Assembly: GCA_002315435.1 (NCBI GenBank)
Contig: DCFW01000027.1
Span: 124,001 to 188,000, forward strand
DNA from: Bacteroidales bacterium UBA1794
GTDB taxonomy: Bacteria; Bacteroidota; Bacteroidia; Bacteroidales; Bacteroidaceae
DNA: 64,000 nt
Direction of reading: 5' to 3'
Positions 54,156-63,857 of this stretch are shown piece by piece. Every line of letters starts with the position of its first letter. Positions within the stretch are counted from its first letter, which is position 1. Position numbers and translations under genes: made by a program. Below the pieces are notes generated by a model. It saw nothing but the letters and a program-made list of their open reading frames with translations, searched no databases and had not been told where the DNA came from.

Positions 54156-56417
54156 ATGAAAAAGATATTCATATCATTAATATACTTTGCTTTTAGTATA
54201 AATGGGTGGACACAGATAAAGCATCCGTCGCTTGTTTTCACCGATCAGGTGGTGCATACAGCTCAAAAGGCCATAAAAAGCAATAAACAAATGGCTGATG
54301 GTTGGGATAGCATACAGAAGAAGGCTGACTCCTATCTCAATACAATGGATTTGGCAAAGACCGATTATTTGGCTTTAGCATATAGGATGACAAATGATAA
54401 GAAATATTCCGACCAAGTGAAAAAGATCTTATTAAATGCCGTCAAAGCCGAATCATGGGCCGTACCTGAAATGGTTATGCGTAATCCTGCATGGCACACC
54501 GAGCTTCAAGTAGCCCATCGTAGTTTTTCATGCGCAGTCTCTTACGATGCCATTTATAGCACACTGTCCCTTAATGAGAGAAAAACAATAGCTGAAGGAT
54601 TACAACGACTGGCCGTAGTGCCTGCCATGAGCGACTGGGTTAATGACGATACCCGCATCCATTGCTTAAATTCAATGGGACACAATTGGTGGTCATCCTG
54701 TGTATGCATGGGGGGGGTACTTGCAATGAGTTTGGAAAACGAGATTCCAACGAACAAGGCATATGTAACAAAAGTTCTTACTATATTGCCTGAATGGTTT
54801 GACTTTGCCGGTGACGTGCTGCAACATAAGCCTAAATCATTTGATCGCAACGGAGGACAATATGAAAGTATTAATTATGCCAACTTCGGCATTCAAGAAG
54901 CAGCGCTCTTCCTTATGGCTTATCACAATGCTTATCCGAGCAAAACTTTACCGGACATCCCTCAACTCAAACAAGCATCTAACTATTTTTATCATGCCTG
55001 CTATCCACGCACAGGCGACTTGTGGAGTATAAACTTCGGTGACAGCCATAAAAACATTACCGCAGAAAGTAGCCTGGAGCCACTATACGCCCTGGGAATC
55101 TGCACTGGAAACAATGCACTATGGTACTTCAATCAAGTACAAAATGGACAGAATCGTGATGGATTCTTTCGTGACAGACCTATGGGATTTCTATACATGC
55201 CTAATACTCAAAAGGCTCCTGCAACCCCTAAGTTAAAGAACTCGGAATTATTTCCTGACTTCGGAATTGCAACCATTCGTGATTCATGGGAAAAGGATGC
55301 GACCATGCTTGCTGTGAAAAGTGGATTCACATGGAACCATTCTCATGCTGATGCCAACTCATTCATTTTGTTCCACAAAGGATATGATTTATTGAAAGAT
55401 GCCGGGAATTGCTTTTATGGTAGTCCCGACTATCGAAACTATTTCTTTCAAAGTCAAGCACATAATGTCGTATTGTTCAATGGAAAAGGACAATCGATGG
55501 AGCAGCAATATCACGGTTCACCCGAACGAGGCTATCTATATGATTTACTTGATGCCGACAATATCAAATATATATTAGCAGACGGTACCGGCCCCGTATC
55601 CGATAACTTTAGTCGCAACTTCCGACATCTACTTTGGTGGGATAATGTGATTTACGTCATTGATGATCTAAAGACTCATAGTGCCGGCAAGTTTGAATGG
55701 CTCTGGCACCCGGGAGGTACTTACAAAAAGAACGGTTCGGACATTGAAATAACCAAAGAGAATGCATCCATTACTCTTCGTCCACTCTATCCGCAAACAT
55801 TGATACCTTCAGGATTTCTACAAGATTACCCTGAAAACCTTACGATGGAAGAGATTGAAGCACCATCGGAAGATGGAGGAAAAGAAAAATATATCTCTTT
55901 GAAACTCCCTAAAGAAACCGATCAAATAAAAGGCGTTACGGCTATCATTCTAAAAGATTCAGCTAATCAAAGGGACATGCCTTCGATCACGCGCCGACAA
56001 GGAGAGAACTGGATTGGACTTAGAATAGAATATAAAGACAAAGTCACTGACTTATACATCAACCAACTGGCTGACGGACGGTTGATGCACTGCAATTCAT
56101 GGATCACGGCTGACAGATGGACGACAGATGCTTATATGTTTGGAGTAAGTTATCGCAAAGGTGCAGATACAACAAAGCCACATGAATTGTTTATTTGTTA
56201 CGGCAGTTCACTTCGCCGAGACAACGCCCTTTACTTCTCTTCATTGTCCAAACTCTTTGTCATTCAAAAACAAAAAGAGAACAAAGCATTCATTTGGGCC
56301 GATGGACAACCTAAAATGCATTTCTCCATCAAAACCTCAAGTAAGCCTTCAGCCTTGATGATAAATGAAAAAGCGGTAGACTTTGATTACAACGAAGGAA
56401 TATGTACGATAGAATAA
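54156..56417 (+). CDS. Heparinase II/III-like polysaccharide lyase
   Basis: The 753-residue exported protein (MKKIFISLIYFAFSINGWTQ) has an N-terminal alpha-toroid (~20-380; NSMGHNWWSSCVCMGG, NGGQYESINYANFG) and a heparinase II/III C-terminal beta-sandwich (~385-750; TWNHSHADANSFILFHKGYDLLKDAGN, SQAHNVVLFNG). Proteins of this fold cleave uronic-acid polysaccharides by beta-elimination, giving 4,5-unsaturated ends, the substrate of the GH88 two genes upstream. The polysaccharide (glycosaminoglycan, alginate-like or other) cannot be told by eye. It is the last gene of the operon and is followed by a hairpin terminator. Confidence 0.85.
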   Translation: MKKIFISLIYFAFSINGWTQIKHPSLVFTDQVVHTAQKAIKSNKQMADGWDSIQKKADSYLNTMDLAKTDYLALAYRMTNDKKYSDQVKKILLNAVKAESWAVPEMVMRNPAWHTELQVAHRSFSCAVSYDAIYSTLSLNERKTIAEGLQRLAVVPAMSDWVNDDTRIHCLNSMGHNWWSSCVCMGGVLAMSLENEIPTNKAYVTKVLTILPEWFDFAGDVLQHKPKSFDRNGGQYESINYANFGIQEAALFLMAYHNAYPSKTLPDIPQLKQASNYFYHACYPRTGDLWSINFGDSHKNITAESSLEPLYALGICTGNNALWYFNQVQNGQNRDGFFRDRPMGFLYMPNTQKAPATPKLKNSELFPDFGIATIRDSWEKDATMLAVKSGFTWNHSHADANSFILFHKGYDLLKDAGNCFYGSPDYRNYFFQSQAHNVVLFNGKGQSMEQQYHGSPERGYLYDLLDADNIKYILADGTGPVSDNFSRNFRHLLWWDNVIYVIDDLKTHSAGKFEWLWHPGGTYKKNGSDIEITKENASITLRPLYPQTLIPSGFLQDYPENLTMEEIEAPSEDGGKEKYISLKLPKETDQIKGVTAIILKDSANQRDMPSITRRQGENWIGLRIEYKDKVTDLYINQLADGRLMHCNSWITADRWTTDAYMFGVSYRKGADTTKPHELFICYGSSLRRDNALYFSSLSKLFVIQKQKENKAFIWADGQPKMHFSIKTSSKPSALMINEKAVDFDYNEGICTIE

Positions 56418-56452
56418 AAGAATAACAAAAACATTCTCTTCATTAAAATAAA

Positions 56453-56501
56453 GTGTATGGATTCAGACTTTACGAATCAAAGTCATCCATACACATTTTT
56501 T
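56453..56501 (+). terminator. Terminator of the GH88-GH97-lyase operon
   Basis: The arms GTGTATGGAT (56453-56462) and ATCCATACAC (56485-56494) pair perfectly, with an inner GACTTT/AAAGTC stem, followed by ATTTTTT. Confidence 0.9.
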
Positions 56502-56632
56502 ATTTGAGCACAAATTATATTGCAGACCTTCTATAGCATATTAGCACACCGATAATCAAACTTATGGGTCTATATTGTTAAATAATATTATAATACAAGG
56601 CTTATAGAGTCACAACCAATACTAAATAACCT

Positions 56633-56640
56633 TACATTTG
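56633..56640 (+). promoter_or_regulatory. Candidate -7 box of the exporter operon
   Basis: TACATTTG matches TAnnTTTG. A start a few bases downstream would give an untranslated leader of about 180 nt before the TolC-like gene, containing the 28-codon frame. Confidence 0.55.
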
Positions 56641-56682
56641 CATCGGTTTTAAGCCTCGCCTAAGGGACGATCAAGAAAAAAT

Positions 56683-56769
56683 ATGAAAACAGTATTAAAT
56701 TTATCTTCATCAATGTATAAGAATAAGCTGCATAAATTCCACTCTTGGGGAGTTGCGGCAACTTGTTAA
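56683..56769 (+). CDS. 28-residue leader or peptide frame ahead of an exporter operon
   Basis: A complete ATG-to-TAA frame encodes a peptide starting MKTVLNLSSSMYKN and ending FHSWGVAATC. It is basic in the middle (Lys, His) and ends in a Cys, preceded by an A/G-rich AAGAAAAAAT stretch. It lies in the leader of an operon for a TolC/HlyD/MFS exporter, 58 bp before the first gene. It could be an exported peptide, a regulatory leader peptide, or chance. A 5-bp stem (AGTTG/CAACT) sits at its 3' end. I recognise no known family. Confidence 0.35.
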   Translation: MKTVLNLSSSMYKNKLHKFHSWGVAATC

Positions 56770-56827
56770 TTTCTAGATAACTTTTCAGAGAGAATATCAA
56801 TTATTTTTTAATAAACATCACTTACTT

Positions 56828-58147
56828 ATGAGTAAATCAGTAGAACTCATAATGACATTTATTTTGTCGTTATGTGTCCAACAGCTACATGCCCAAGATA
56901 GCTCTCGCTATACCTTAGGCATTGATGAAATGTTTCGTTTAGCAAACGAAAACAGTAAAAGTATCCGTACTTTCAATACCGGCATTGAGCAAGCAAAGGA
57001 CGGTATAAAAGTTGCCAAAAGTAACCAGTTACCGAGTATCGATGTGGGACTTTCCGTCAGCTACTTGGGAAATGCCTATATCATGGACCGAGATTTTTCA
57101 AATGGGGTAAAGGGTGAAATGCCTCACTATGGTAATAGCTTCTCAATAGAAGCATCGCAAGTTATTTACGCCGGAGGAGCAATTTCAAGCGGAATAGCCA
57201 TAGCCGAACTTCAGGAAAAAATAACAGAATTGGAAAGAGCAAACAATCAGGAGGATATTCGTTTTCTTCTGATAGGCTATTATTTAGAGCTGTACAAACT
57301 AAATAACCAAGCGATAGTGTATAAAAAGAATATAGAGCAAACTCAAAAACTTGTACATGATATTCAAGCTAAACAGAAAGAAGGTACTGCTTTACAAAAC
57401 GATATTACACGCTATGAGTTGCAGTTAAAAAATTTAGAATTGGCACTCACTAAAGTCACCAATAATCAATCTATAATTAATCACCAACTGATTACCGTGC
57501 TGGGATTAGCCAAAGGAACTGTAATCGTACCTAATACAACAATATTACAAAAAGAATATAATTTATCTAGCGAAAACGATTGGCAACAAATGGCATCTTC
57601 TTCGTTACCTACATTACAGCAATCAGCCATAAGTGTAGATATAAGTAAACAACAAGAAAAAATAGAAAAATCAAATAAGCTACCACATATTGCTCTGATT
57701 GCAGCCAATCATCTAGATGGACCAATTACTTTTGAGATACCGGTAATTAACAAAAATTTAAATTATTGGTATATAGGGGTTGGGGTAAAATATAACATTG
57801 CATCTCTTTACAAAACAAATAACAAATATAGGCAGGCTCAACTTGCAACACGCCGTGCTCAAGAGGAATTATCACTAGCACGAGAAAAAGCAGAAAATGA
57901 AGTACAGGCAGACTACATATATTATCAAGAATCATTTACCGAACTTGATACACAAGTGAAAAGCCTAGAATTAGCACGCCAGAATTATGAAGTAATCAAT
58001 AATCGCTACCTCAACGATTTAGCACTAATTACTGATATGTTGGATGCAAGCAATTCAAAACTAAGTGCAGAATTGCAAGTTGTGAATGCCCGAATTAATA
58101 TTCTTTTTAATTATTATAAGCTGAAAAAGGCGACAGGAAATCTATAA
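56828..58147 (+). CDS. TolC-family outer-membrane efflux protein
   Basis: The 439-residue protein has a signal peptide (cut near QQLHAQDS) and the internal TolC duplication. Long helical segments at ~165-235 and ~335-430 carry heptads, with short strand parts such as IDVGLSVSYLGNAYIM and IALIAANHLDGPI between them. It forms the outer-membrane channel of a tripartite pump. It is followed 27 bp later by the membrane-fusion protein and then the permease, so the three form a complete exporter. Confidence 0.92.
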   Translation: MSKSVELIMTFILSLCVQQLHAQDSSRYTLGIDEMFRLANENSKSIRTFNTGIEQAKDGIKVAKSNQLPSIDVGLSVSYLGNAYIMDRDFSNGVKGEMPHYGNSFSIEASQVIYAGGAISSGIAIAELQEKITELERANNQEDIRFLLIGYYLELYKLNNQAIVYKKNIEQTQKLVHDIQAKQKEGTALQNDITRYELQLKNLELALTKVTNNQSIINHQLITVLGLAKGTVIVPNTTILQKEYNLSSENDWQQMASSSLPTLQQSAISVDISKQQEKIEKSNKLPHIALIAANHLDGPITFEIPVINKNLNYWYIGVGVKYNIASLYKTNNKYRQAQLATRRAQEELSLAREKAENEVQADYIYYQESFTELDTQVKSLELARQNYEVINNRYLNDLALITDMLDASNSKLSAELQVVNARINILFNYYKLKKATGNL

Positions 58148-58174
58148 AAAACAAAACAATAAAAATCATAGAAA

Positions 58175-59209
58175 ATGAATCATAAAAGAAAAAAGCTAAT
58201 TAACAATATTGTTATTGTATTAATACTTGGCTGTGGAATGACTTGGGTCTGTTCTCGATTCGTTCATCTCGGGAATGTAGAGTATACCGATAATGCACAA
58301 GTAAGGCAATTAATTGTACCGGTAAACTCACGAGTTCAAGGGTTTATAAAGAAAATTTGTTTCGAAGAGAACCACTATGTCCACAAAGGTGATACTTTAG
58401 TTTTAATTGAAGATACAGAATTCCGTTTCAAATTAGCACAGGCAGAGGCCGACTATCAAAACGCTATATCAGGTAAAACCGCGATGTCCTCAACAATTAA
58501 TACAACGCAAAATAATATTTCAGTATCAGATGCAGGTATTCAAGAAGCTAAAATTCGCTTGGATAATGCTGAACGCGAATACAATCGTTATAAGAACTTA
58601 TTAGGACAAGGCGCAGTTACGAAACAACAATATGACAATATCAAAACTGATTACGATGCATCAAAAGCACGATATGAATTATTAGTTCGACAAAAGCGAT
58701 CAACTTCACTTGTCAAGCAAGAACAAACATATCAGTTAGGTCAAAATACCGCAGGGATCAAACTGGCAAAAGCGGCATTGGGATTGGCAAGATTAAACCT
58801 TTCCTACACTGTTATCACAGCTCCATGTAACGGAATAACAGGACGGAAAAATATACAAGAAGGTATGTTAATTCAACCGGGACAAGCCTTAGTTGATTTA
58901 GTTAATGAAAACGACAAATGGATTATTGCTAACTATAAAGAGACGCAAACCGCAAATATACGTGACGGTCAAACAGTTAATATTAAAGTTGATGCCATTC
59001 CGAATGTTGTTTTTAAAGGAACAGTAGAATCTCTTGCACAAGCTACAGGAGCAAGTTTTTCTCTTTTTCCACAAGACAATTCTGCAGGAAACTTTGTAAA
59101 AGTAGAGCAGAGGATACCAATACGAATTAGATTTTCTCATGCGAATAGACCCTATTATTTGGAACGTCTTCGTAGCGGTATGAATGTTGAATGTGAAGTA
59201 AAGTATTAA
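58175..59209 (+). CDS. HlyD/EmrA-type membrane-fusion protein
   Basis: The 344-residue protein has one N-terminal membrane helix (IVIVLILGCGMTWVCS). It has a lipoyl-like half-motif (VEYTDNAQVRQLIVPVNSRVQGFI), a coiled-coil hairpin (~85-195; GAVTKQQYDNIKTDYDASKA), the second lipoyl half with YTVITAPCNGITG and a beta-barrel region (NIKVDAIPNVVFKGTVESLA). This is the EmrA/HlyD plan that pairs with MFS permeases. The stop codon is two bases before the permease start, so the two genes are tightly linked. Confidence 0.94.
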   Translation: MNHKRKKLINNIVIVLILGCGMTWVCSRFVHLGNVEYTDNAQVRQLIVPVNSRVQGFIKKICFEENHYVHKGDTLVLIEDTEFRFKLAQAEADYQNAISGKTAMSSTINTTQNNISVSDAGIQEAKIRLDNAEREYNRYKNLLGQGAVTKQQYDNIKTDYDASKARYELLVRQKRSTSLVKQEQTYQLGQNTAGIKLAKAALGLARLNLSYTVITAPCNGITGRKNIQEGMLIQPGQALVDLVNENDKWIIANYKETQTANIRDGQTVNIKVDAIPNVVFKGTVESLAQATGASFSLFPQDNSAGNFVKVEQRIPIRIRFSHANRPYYLERLRSGMNVECEVKY

Positions 59210-59211
59210 TT

Positions 59212-60792
59212 ATGCATGATATCTGTCCTTTTTCTATTCCCGCAATGCGACCTTTCGTCCCAGAAAAGCTCAGGCCGTGGATAATCATTGTTTTTGCTAT
59301 AATTTTCCAACTCTCTGGAGGTGTCTATTTAGCAACAGTTAGTGAAATGGTTGGCTCCACAGCTTTAATGCAGGAGGACATAACGATGGCAGGTGCCGCC
59401 TCTTTGGTCGGTTTAGCATTAACCTTCACCATCATGTTTCGATTGAAATTTCGTTTCCCATCAAAAATAACTTTGCTTGTATGCTGTAGTGGTATTATCA
59501 TATGCAATTTGATCTGCATGCATACTACTAACGTTCCTATTCTCATAGCAACCTGCTTTGTTGCTGGAGTTTTCAGAATGTGGGGAACATTTGAATGCAA
59601 CTCAACTGTTCAACTATGGATTACCCCTAAAAGGGATCTCTCTATTTTTTTCTGTTATATTAATTTATTGGTACAGGGGATGCTCCAATTCACAGGACTA
59701 ACAGCTATCTATACATCATTCCTATCGGAATGGGAATATATGCACTGGGTCGTTGTCGCATTATTACTACTAGTAATGATTACTACAGTTATTCTATTCC
59801 GAACTTATCGCTCAATGAAAAAATTGCCTCTTTTCGGAATAGATTGGTTGGGTGCTCTTCTATGGGGATTGATTGTATTATGTGTCATTTTTGTATGTGT
59901 ATACGGAGAACATTATGATTGGTTTGATTCCGAATACATAAGAATGGCAATCCTATTTGCTGCAGTGATGCTAACCATTAACTTATGGCGTGCATCAACT
60001 ATACGCCATCCATATATTTCACTACAAACATGGAAATTCAAGACAGTATATTTAACCTTATTTATATACCTCATAGTTTTCATACTTCTCTCACCCATGC
60101 ATGTATTGGAGCATGCCTATATGGAGCAAATACTGGGCTACGATTCTTTGAATCTTATTTCTATTAACTGGATAGCGATCTTAGGCATTGTTACTGCTTG
60201 TATTTTTATGTATAAAACATTTGCTCTTAGAAAATGGAGTTATAAAAGAGCTACAGTTATTGGTTTTTCAGCAATTGTCACTTATTTAATAATATTTTAT
60301 TTTCTGATTGACTATAATTTGCCAAAAGAGGCATTGATCTTGCCTATATTTTTACGAAATTTTGGTTATGTGGTGATTTCTATTTGCTTCATTACAGCAT
60401 TATCGCAAGTTCCTTTTCAGTACTTTTGGGAAGCATTGACGATACAAGCCTTTGTTGATGCTTGCTTCGGAGAATTCTTCGGTGCAGCTATATTAGGACA
60501 TGCATTAAAATTTGTTATGGTCAAAAATGCAATGCTTTTAGGAGCGAACTTGGATAATGTAAATATACTTGCCAACCAACTACCAAAGGGGGAACTATAT
60601 GAAAACCTTCAAAAGCAGGCTTTGATGGTCTCAATGAAAGAATTGTATGGTTGGCTTGTCATATTTGGCATATTTTGTCTCATGGCATTTCTATTAAAAG
60701 AAAGCTCGCTACGCCCCAAATTTGCAATACATCCAAAATTCAGAACTATTAGAAGATCCATCAAACACGTATTGAGAGAAAAAACAAATTAA
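59212..60792 (+). CDS. MFS permease, EmrB/DHA2-like
   Basis: The 526-residue inner-membrane protein has about fourteen hydrophobic helices, the number expected for DHA2-type drug or small-molecule exporters. Recognisable parts are AIIFQLSGGVYLATVSEMVG near the start, MWGTFECNSTVQLWITPKRD in the middle and ACFGEFFGAAILGHALKFVM later. It is more divergent than typical EmrB proteins and fits a Bacteroidales-specific branch. With the preceding TolC-like and HlyD-like proteins it forms a tripartite exporter. The cargo is unknown. Confidence 0.85.
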   Translation: MHDICPFSIPAMRPFVPEKLRPWIIIVFAIIFQLSGGVYLATVSEMVGSTALMQEDITMAGAASLVGLALTFTIMFRLKFRFPSKITLLVCCSGIIICNLICMHTTNVPILIATCFVAGVFRMWGTFECNSTVQLWITPKRDLSIFFCYINLLVQGMLQFTGLTAIYTSFLSEWEYMHWVVVALLLLVMITTVILFRTYRSMKKLPLFGIDWLGALLWGLIVLCVIFVCVYGEHYDWFDSEYIRMAILFAAVMLTINLWRASTIRHPYISLQTWKFKTVYLTLFIYLIVFILLSPMHVLEHAYMEQILGYDSLNLISINWIAILGIVTACIFMYKTFALRKWSYKRATVIGFSAIVTYLIIFYFLIDYNLPKEALILPIFLRNFGYVVISICFITALSQVPFQYFWEALTIQAFVDACFGEFFGAAILGHALKFVMVKNAMLLGANLDNVNILANQLPKGELYENLQKQALMVSMKELYGWLVIFGIFCLMAFLLKESSLRPKFAIHPKFRTIRRSIKHVLREKTN

Positions 60793-60810
60793 GTTTAGCA
60801 AGTTCGCATT

Positions 60811-60854
60811 AAAATATAACCAAGGAAAAGGATCTATTTCCTTGGTTATATTTT
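60811..60854 (+). terminator. Rho-independent terminator of the exporter operon
   Basis: A perfect 18-bp stem (60811-60828 with 60837-60854) has an 8-nt loop and ends in TTTT. Confidence 0.92.
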
Positions 60855-61033
60855 AACTAGTCAATGTATAGATCAAACCAAGACATATAGCTCTTCGGCG
60901 ACATTGTCTTATTGTTTTGATTAGATAAGTTAGAGTAACTCTTTGTTATAAACATATTTACATTACATCTAACTATTTGAAAACAACCTCTTCGATTTTT
61001 GTATTCAAAGAGCCTATCTTTTAGCTTTTTTTG

Positions 61034-61041
61034 TATATTTG
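61034..61041 (+). promoter_or_regulatory. Candidate -7 box of the AraC-type regulator gene
   Basis: TATATTTG matches TAnnTTTG, 26 bp before ATG 61068. It also argues that translation starts at 61068 and not at the upstream end of the open frame (60999). Confidence 0.6.
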
Positions 61042-61067
61042 CAAAAGAATATTCAATTAAAGTCTTG

Positions 61068-63833
61068 ATGAAAAACATATTATCCCGCATTTCTTTTATT
61101 GTCTGTCTCCTATTGAATTGCACACTCTTGTTTGCATTTGATGAGCCGGAAATAAATAACCTTACTGTTCAAAACGGATTGGCGGGAGAAACAGTTTTCA
61201 AAATATTTAAAGGCCAGTCCGGATTGATTTGGTTAGGGACTTCAAACGGGTTGAGTTGTTTCAATGGAGTATCTTTGAGGACATACAATGCAAGTTCGCA
61301 AAAACTACTGAATGCCATCATAGACATCACTCAGACACAAGACAAACAACTCTATTTCAGTACACGAAACGGAGTATTTAAACTAAACCCGAATAGAGAC
61401 CAGCTTGAACGCATCATTCCTACTATAAAATGTTACACCTCTGCTTTGGCTTCAGATGGGAATACTCTTTACATCGGTACAGATGAAGGCTTATACGTAT
61501 ATAATGGCAAACAAGTGGAACACTATCTTGTCAGTAGGGATATTATGTCTGAAAGCAATATAATTAAAGATATATTTGTAGACAGTCAACATCACGTCTG
61601 GCTGGTGACAAACCGTGATCTGTTCCTTTTTGATAGTCAGCGCAAACAGTTGCAAGGATTCAATATCAACAAGCAAATACATTTTGTAGGGAATCTACAT
61701 GTTCTCACGGCAGTTGGCAACAAGATATACATCGGCTCAAACAACGATGGAATATTTGTATTTGATATCTCAAGCAAAAGAATCACACGATATACAAATA
61801 TAGGTTGCAACGTCATCACTGATCTATCCTCTGACGGGAAGTTCCTTTATGCAGCTACCGACGGGAATGGTGCACACATCATTTCATTACGAGACAACAA
61901 AGTGGTGCAATCCTTTAACGTGAACACCTCTCCCCGCTTACAAGATAATTCTGTTTATTCATTTATGCACGATGCTTCGGGAGTCAATTGGTTCGGATAT
62001 TTTCGTCAAGGACTTTCATACAACTACTATGTGAAGCCGCTCTTCCATATCTATTCTTCAGGGAACTTTACTTCAAGAAATATCAATGTACGTAGTTTTT
62101 GTATTAATGGTCCGCAAAAAATCATTGGTACAAGGAACGGACTTTACTTCATTGATGAGAACAAGAATATTGTAAAGTATTATTCGGCAACAGAGCTTGG
62201 AGGAAGTATCGTCACCTCTATCTGCGAATACAACCATCAATACTTCATTGCTACTTACGATGGAGGTGTCTCTGTGTTGAACCCTTCCACCCTACAGATA
62301 AAACGATTCGATTTATTACCCGGATTAATTCATGGAAGTTTTAGTAAACTTGTCGTTTCACCCAACAATGAGCTTTGGATGGGCAGCAATCAAGGAGTGT
62401 TTGTGTATAACGCCAAAGGTAATAAGATTATCAATTACACGCAGGAGAATTCACAACTCTACGACAGTTATGTGAACAATCTGATGTTTGACCGGCAAGG
62501 ACGTTGCTGGATAAGCACACAAAAGGGACTCTGTTTATACAACCCGCAAGATAAGATTATCAGGTCATCCGGATTTCCTTCCGGCTTCTTCAATGGAGAA
62601 TCCGAACTCAATTGCACACAAGGTGAAGATCAAGATGTCCTATGCTTTTCTTTCAACGGTTTATTCAAGACGAACGAAGACATGACACATTTCGGTGCAG
62701 TGAATCTTAGCCGCAAAATATACAATAACTACATCAGCTTCGTTCTTCACGACAAGTGGGGAAGTTATTGGATAGGCACTGAACACGGACTGTTTCGCTT
62801 TGACAAAGGGTTTAAAGCATTTCAACATTACGGGAATGACTATAATCTGCATAGCTTGCAATTCAGCATACAATCCTGCGATATCGACAACAAAAACAAT
62901 CTATGGATAGGAAGCGATAATGGGTTGGTGTATGCCAATATTCCTTTAATAAACAAAGAAAGCGATACGCTGTTCAGTATCATACCCGACAATCTTTGCA
63001 TCAACGGGAATAGAGTGATTCTAGATAAGTTCTTCCACTTCATCAACAACCGCGAGATTAAACTCTCATGGAACTTGGGAAGTGACATTCTTACGTTCAA
63101 GCCCGTATTATTGAATTATGGCAATCCAAACGGACGTTACTTTGAATACCGTTTCAATTCACAAAAGGAGTGGACACTTATTTCAGGTAATGACGTCGTT
63201 ATATGCAAGCATTTAGGAATAGGAACCAACAAGTTGTATATTCGTATTGCAGGAAGCAAACATATCATGGCATTTGATATCAAAGTGATACCGTCGATAT
63301 GGGCTGTCATTGAATTTATTCTATTCTTATCGCTTGTTATTGGTCTTTGGATTGTACTGAGAAATAAGAGTATACTCAAAAGAATAAAAGGGAACCTGCC
63401 ATCCAGAAACATAGAAGAACCCAAAGAGGATGAAGAGAGATACAAAAGGGTGAAGATGGATGAAGCAGAGTATAAAGAAATTTATGGCAGACTGCTTGAC
63501 TATATCGAGAAGAATAAGCCTTATCTTGATCCGTCCTTGAAGATGTCGGACTTAGCCAATGCATTAAACAGCTCAACTTTCAAACTATCGCAATTGCTTA
63601 ACCTTTATGTCAAACAGAATTACTACGACTTCATCAACAACTATCGACTAGAGGAATTTAAGCGTCGTGTCTCTGATCCAAGCTACTCAAAGTATACCAT
63701 TACAGCACTCGGTGAGCAATGCGGTTTCAAGAAGACATCGTTCTTCAGTACATTCAAAAAGATTCAAGGAATCACTCCGGCTGAATACTTACACCAAATT
63801 GAAACAGAAAAGAATAAGTCTGCTCATTCCTAA
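61068..63833 (+). CDS. Membrane propeller sensor with AraC-type DNA-binding domain, no kinase
   Basis: I start this at ATG 61068 (MKNILSRISFIVCLLLNCTL, a signal/anchor). The ~921-residue protein has two-component propeller repeats over ~25-690 (GQSGLIWLGTSNGLSCFNG, NNELWMGSNQGVFVYNA, NNLWIGSDNGLVYAN) and a Y_Y_Y-like region (~700-760). A membrane helix follows (IEFILFLSLVIGLWIVL), then a short linker and a C-terminal AraC HTH (~810-915; MSDLANALNSSTFKLSQLLN, CGFKKTSFFSTFKKIQGITPAEYL). Unlike the HTCS at 6053 it lacks kinase, ATPase and receiver domains, so any signal must pass directly through the membrane. The target may be the adjacent exporter operon or the gene to the right; neither is shown. 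Confidence 0.88.
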   Translation: MKNILSRISFIVCLLLNCTLLFAFDEPEINNLTVQNGLAGETVFKIFKGQSGLIWLGTSNGLSCFNGVSLRTYNASSQKLLNAIIDITQTQDKQLYFSTRNGVFKLNPNRDQLERIIPTIKCYTSALASDGNTLYIGTDEGLYVYNGKQVEHYLVSRDIMSESNIIKDIFVDSQHHVWLVTNRDLFLFDSQRKQLQGFNINKQIHFVGNLHVLTAVGNKIYIGSNNDGIFVFDISSKRITRYTNIGCNVITDLSSDGKFLYAATDGNGAHIISLRDNKVVQSFNVNTSPRLQDNSVYSFMHDASGVNWFGYFRQGLSYNYYVKPLFHIYSSGNFTSRNINVRSFCINGPQKIIGTRNGLYFIDENKNIVKYYSATELGGSIVTSICEYNHQYFIATYDGGVSVLNPSTLQIKRFDLLPGLIHGSFSKLVVSPNNELWMGSNQGVFVYNAKGNKIINYTQENSQLYDSYVNNLMFDRQGRCWISTQKGLCLYNPQDKIIRSSGFPSGFFNGESELNCTQGEDQDVLCFSFNGLFKTNEDMTHFGAVNLSRKIYNNYISFVLHDKWGSYWIGTEHGLFRFDKGFKAFQHYGNDYNLHSLQFSIQSCDIDNKNNLWIGSDNGLVYANIPLINKESDTLFSIIPDNLCINGNRVILDKFFHFINNREIKLSWNLGSDILTFKPVLLNYGNPNGRYFEYRFNSQKEWTLISGNDVVICKHLGIGTNKLYIRIAGSKHIMAFDIKVIPSIWAVIEFILFLSLVIGLWIVLRNKSILKRIKGNLPSRNIEEPKEDEERYKRVKMDEAEYKEIYGRLLDYIEKNKPYLDPSLKMSDLANALNSSTFKLSQLLNLYVKQNYYDFINNYRLEEFKRRVSDPSYSKYTITALGEQCGFKKTSFFSTFKKIQGITPAEYLHQIETEKNKSAHS

Positions 63834-63857
63834 AGACCTTATTGTAAAATGAGAGGA

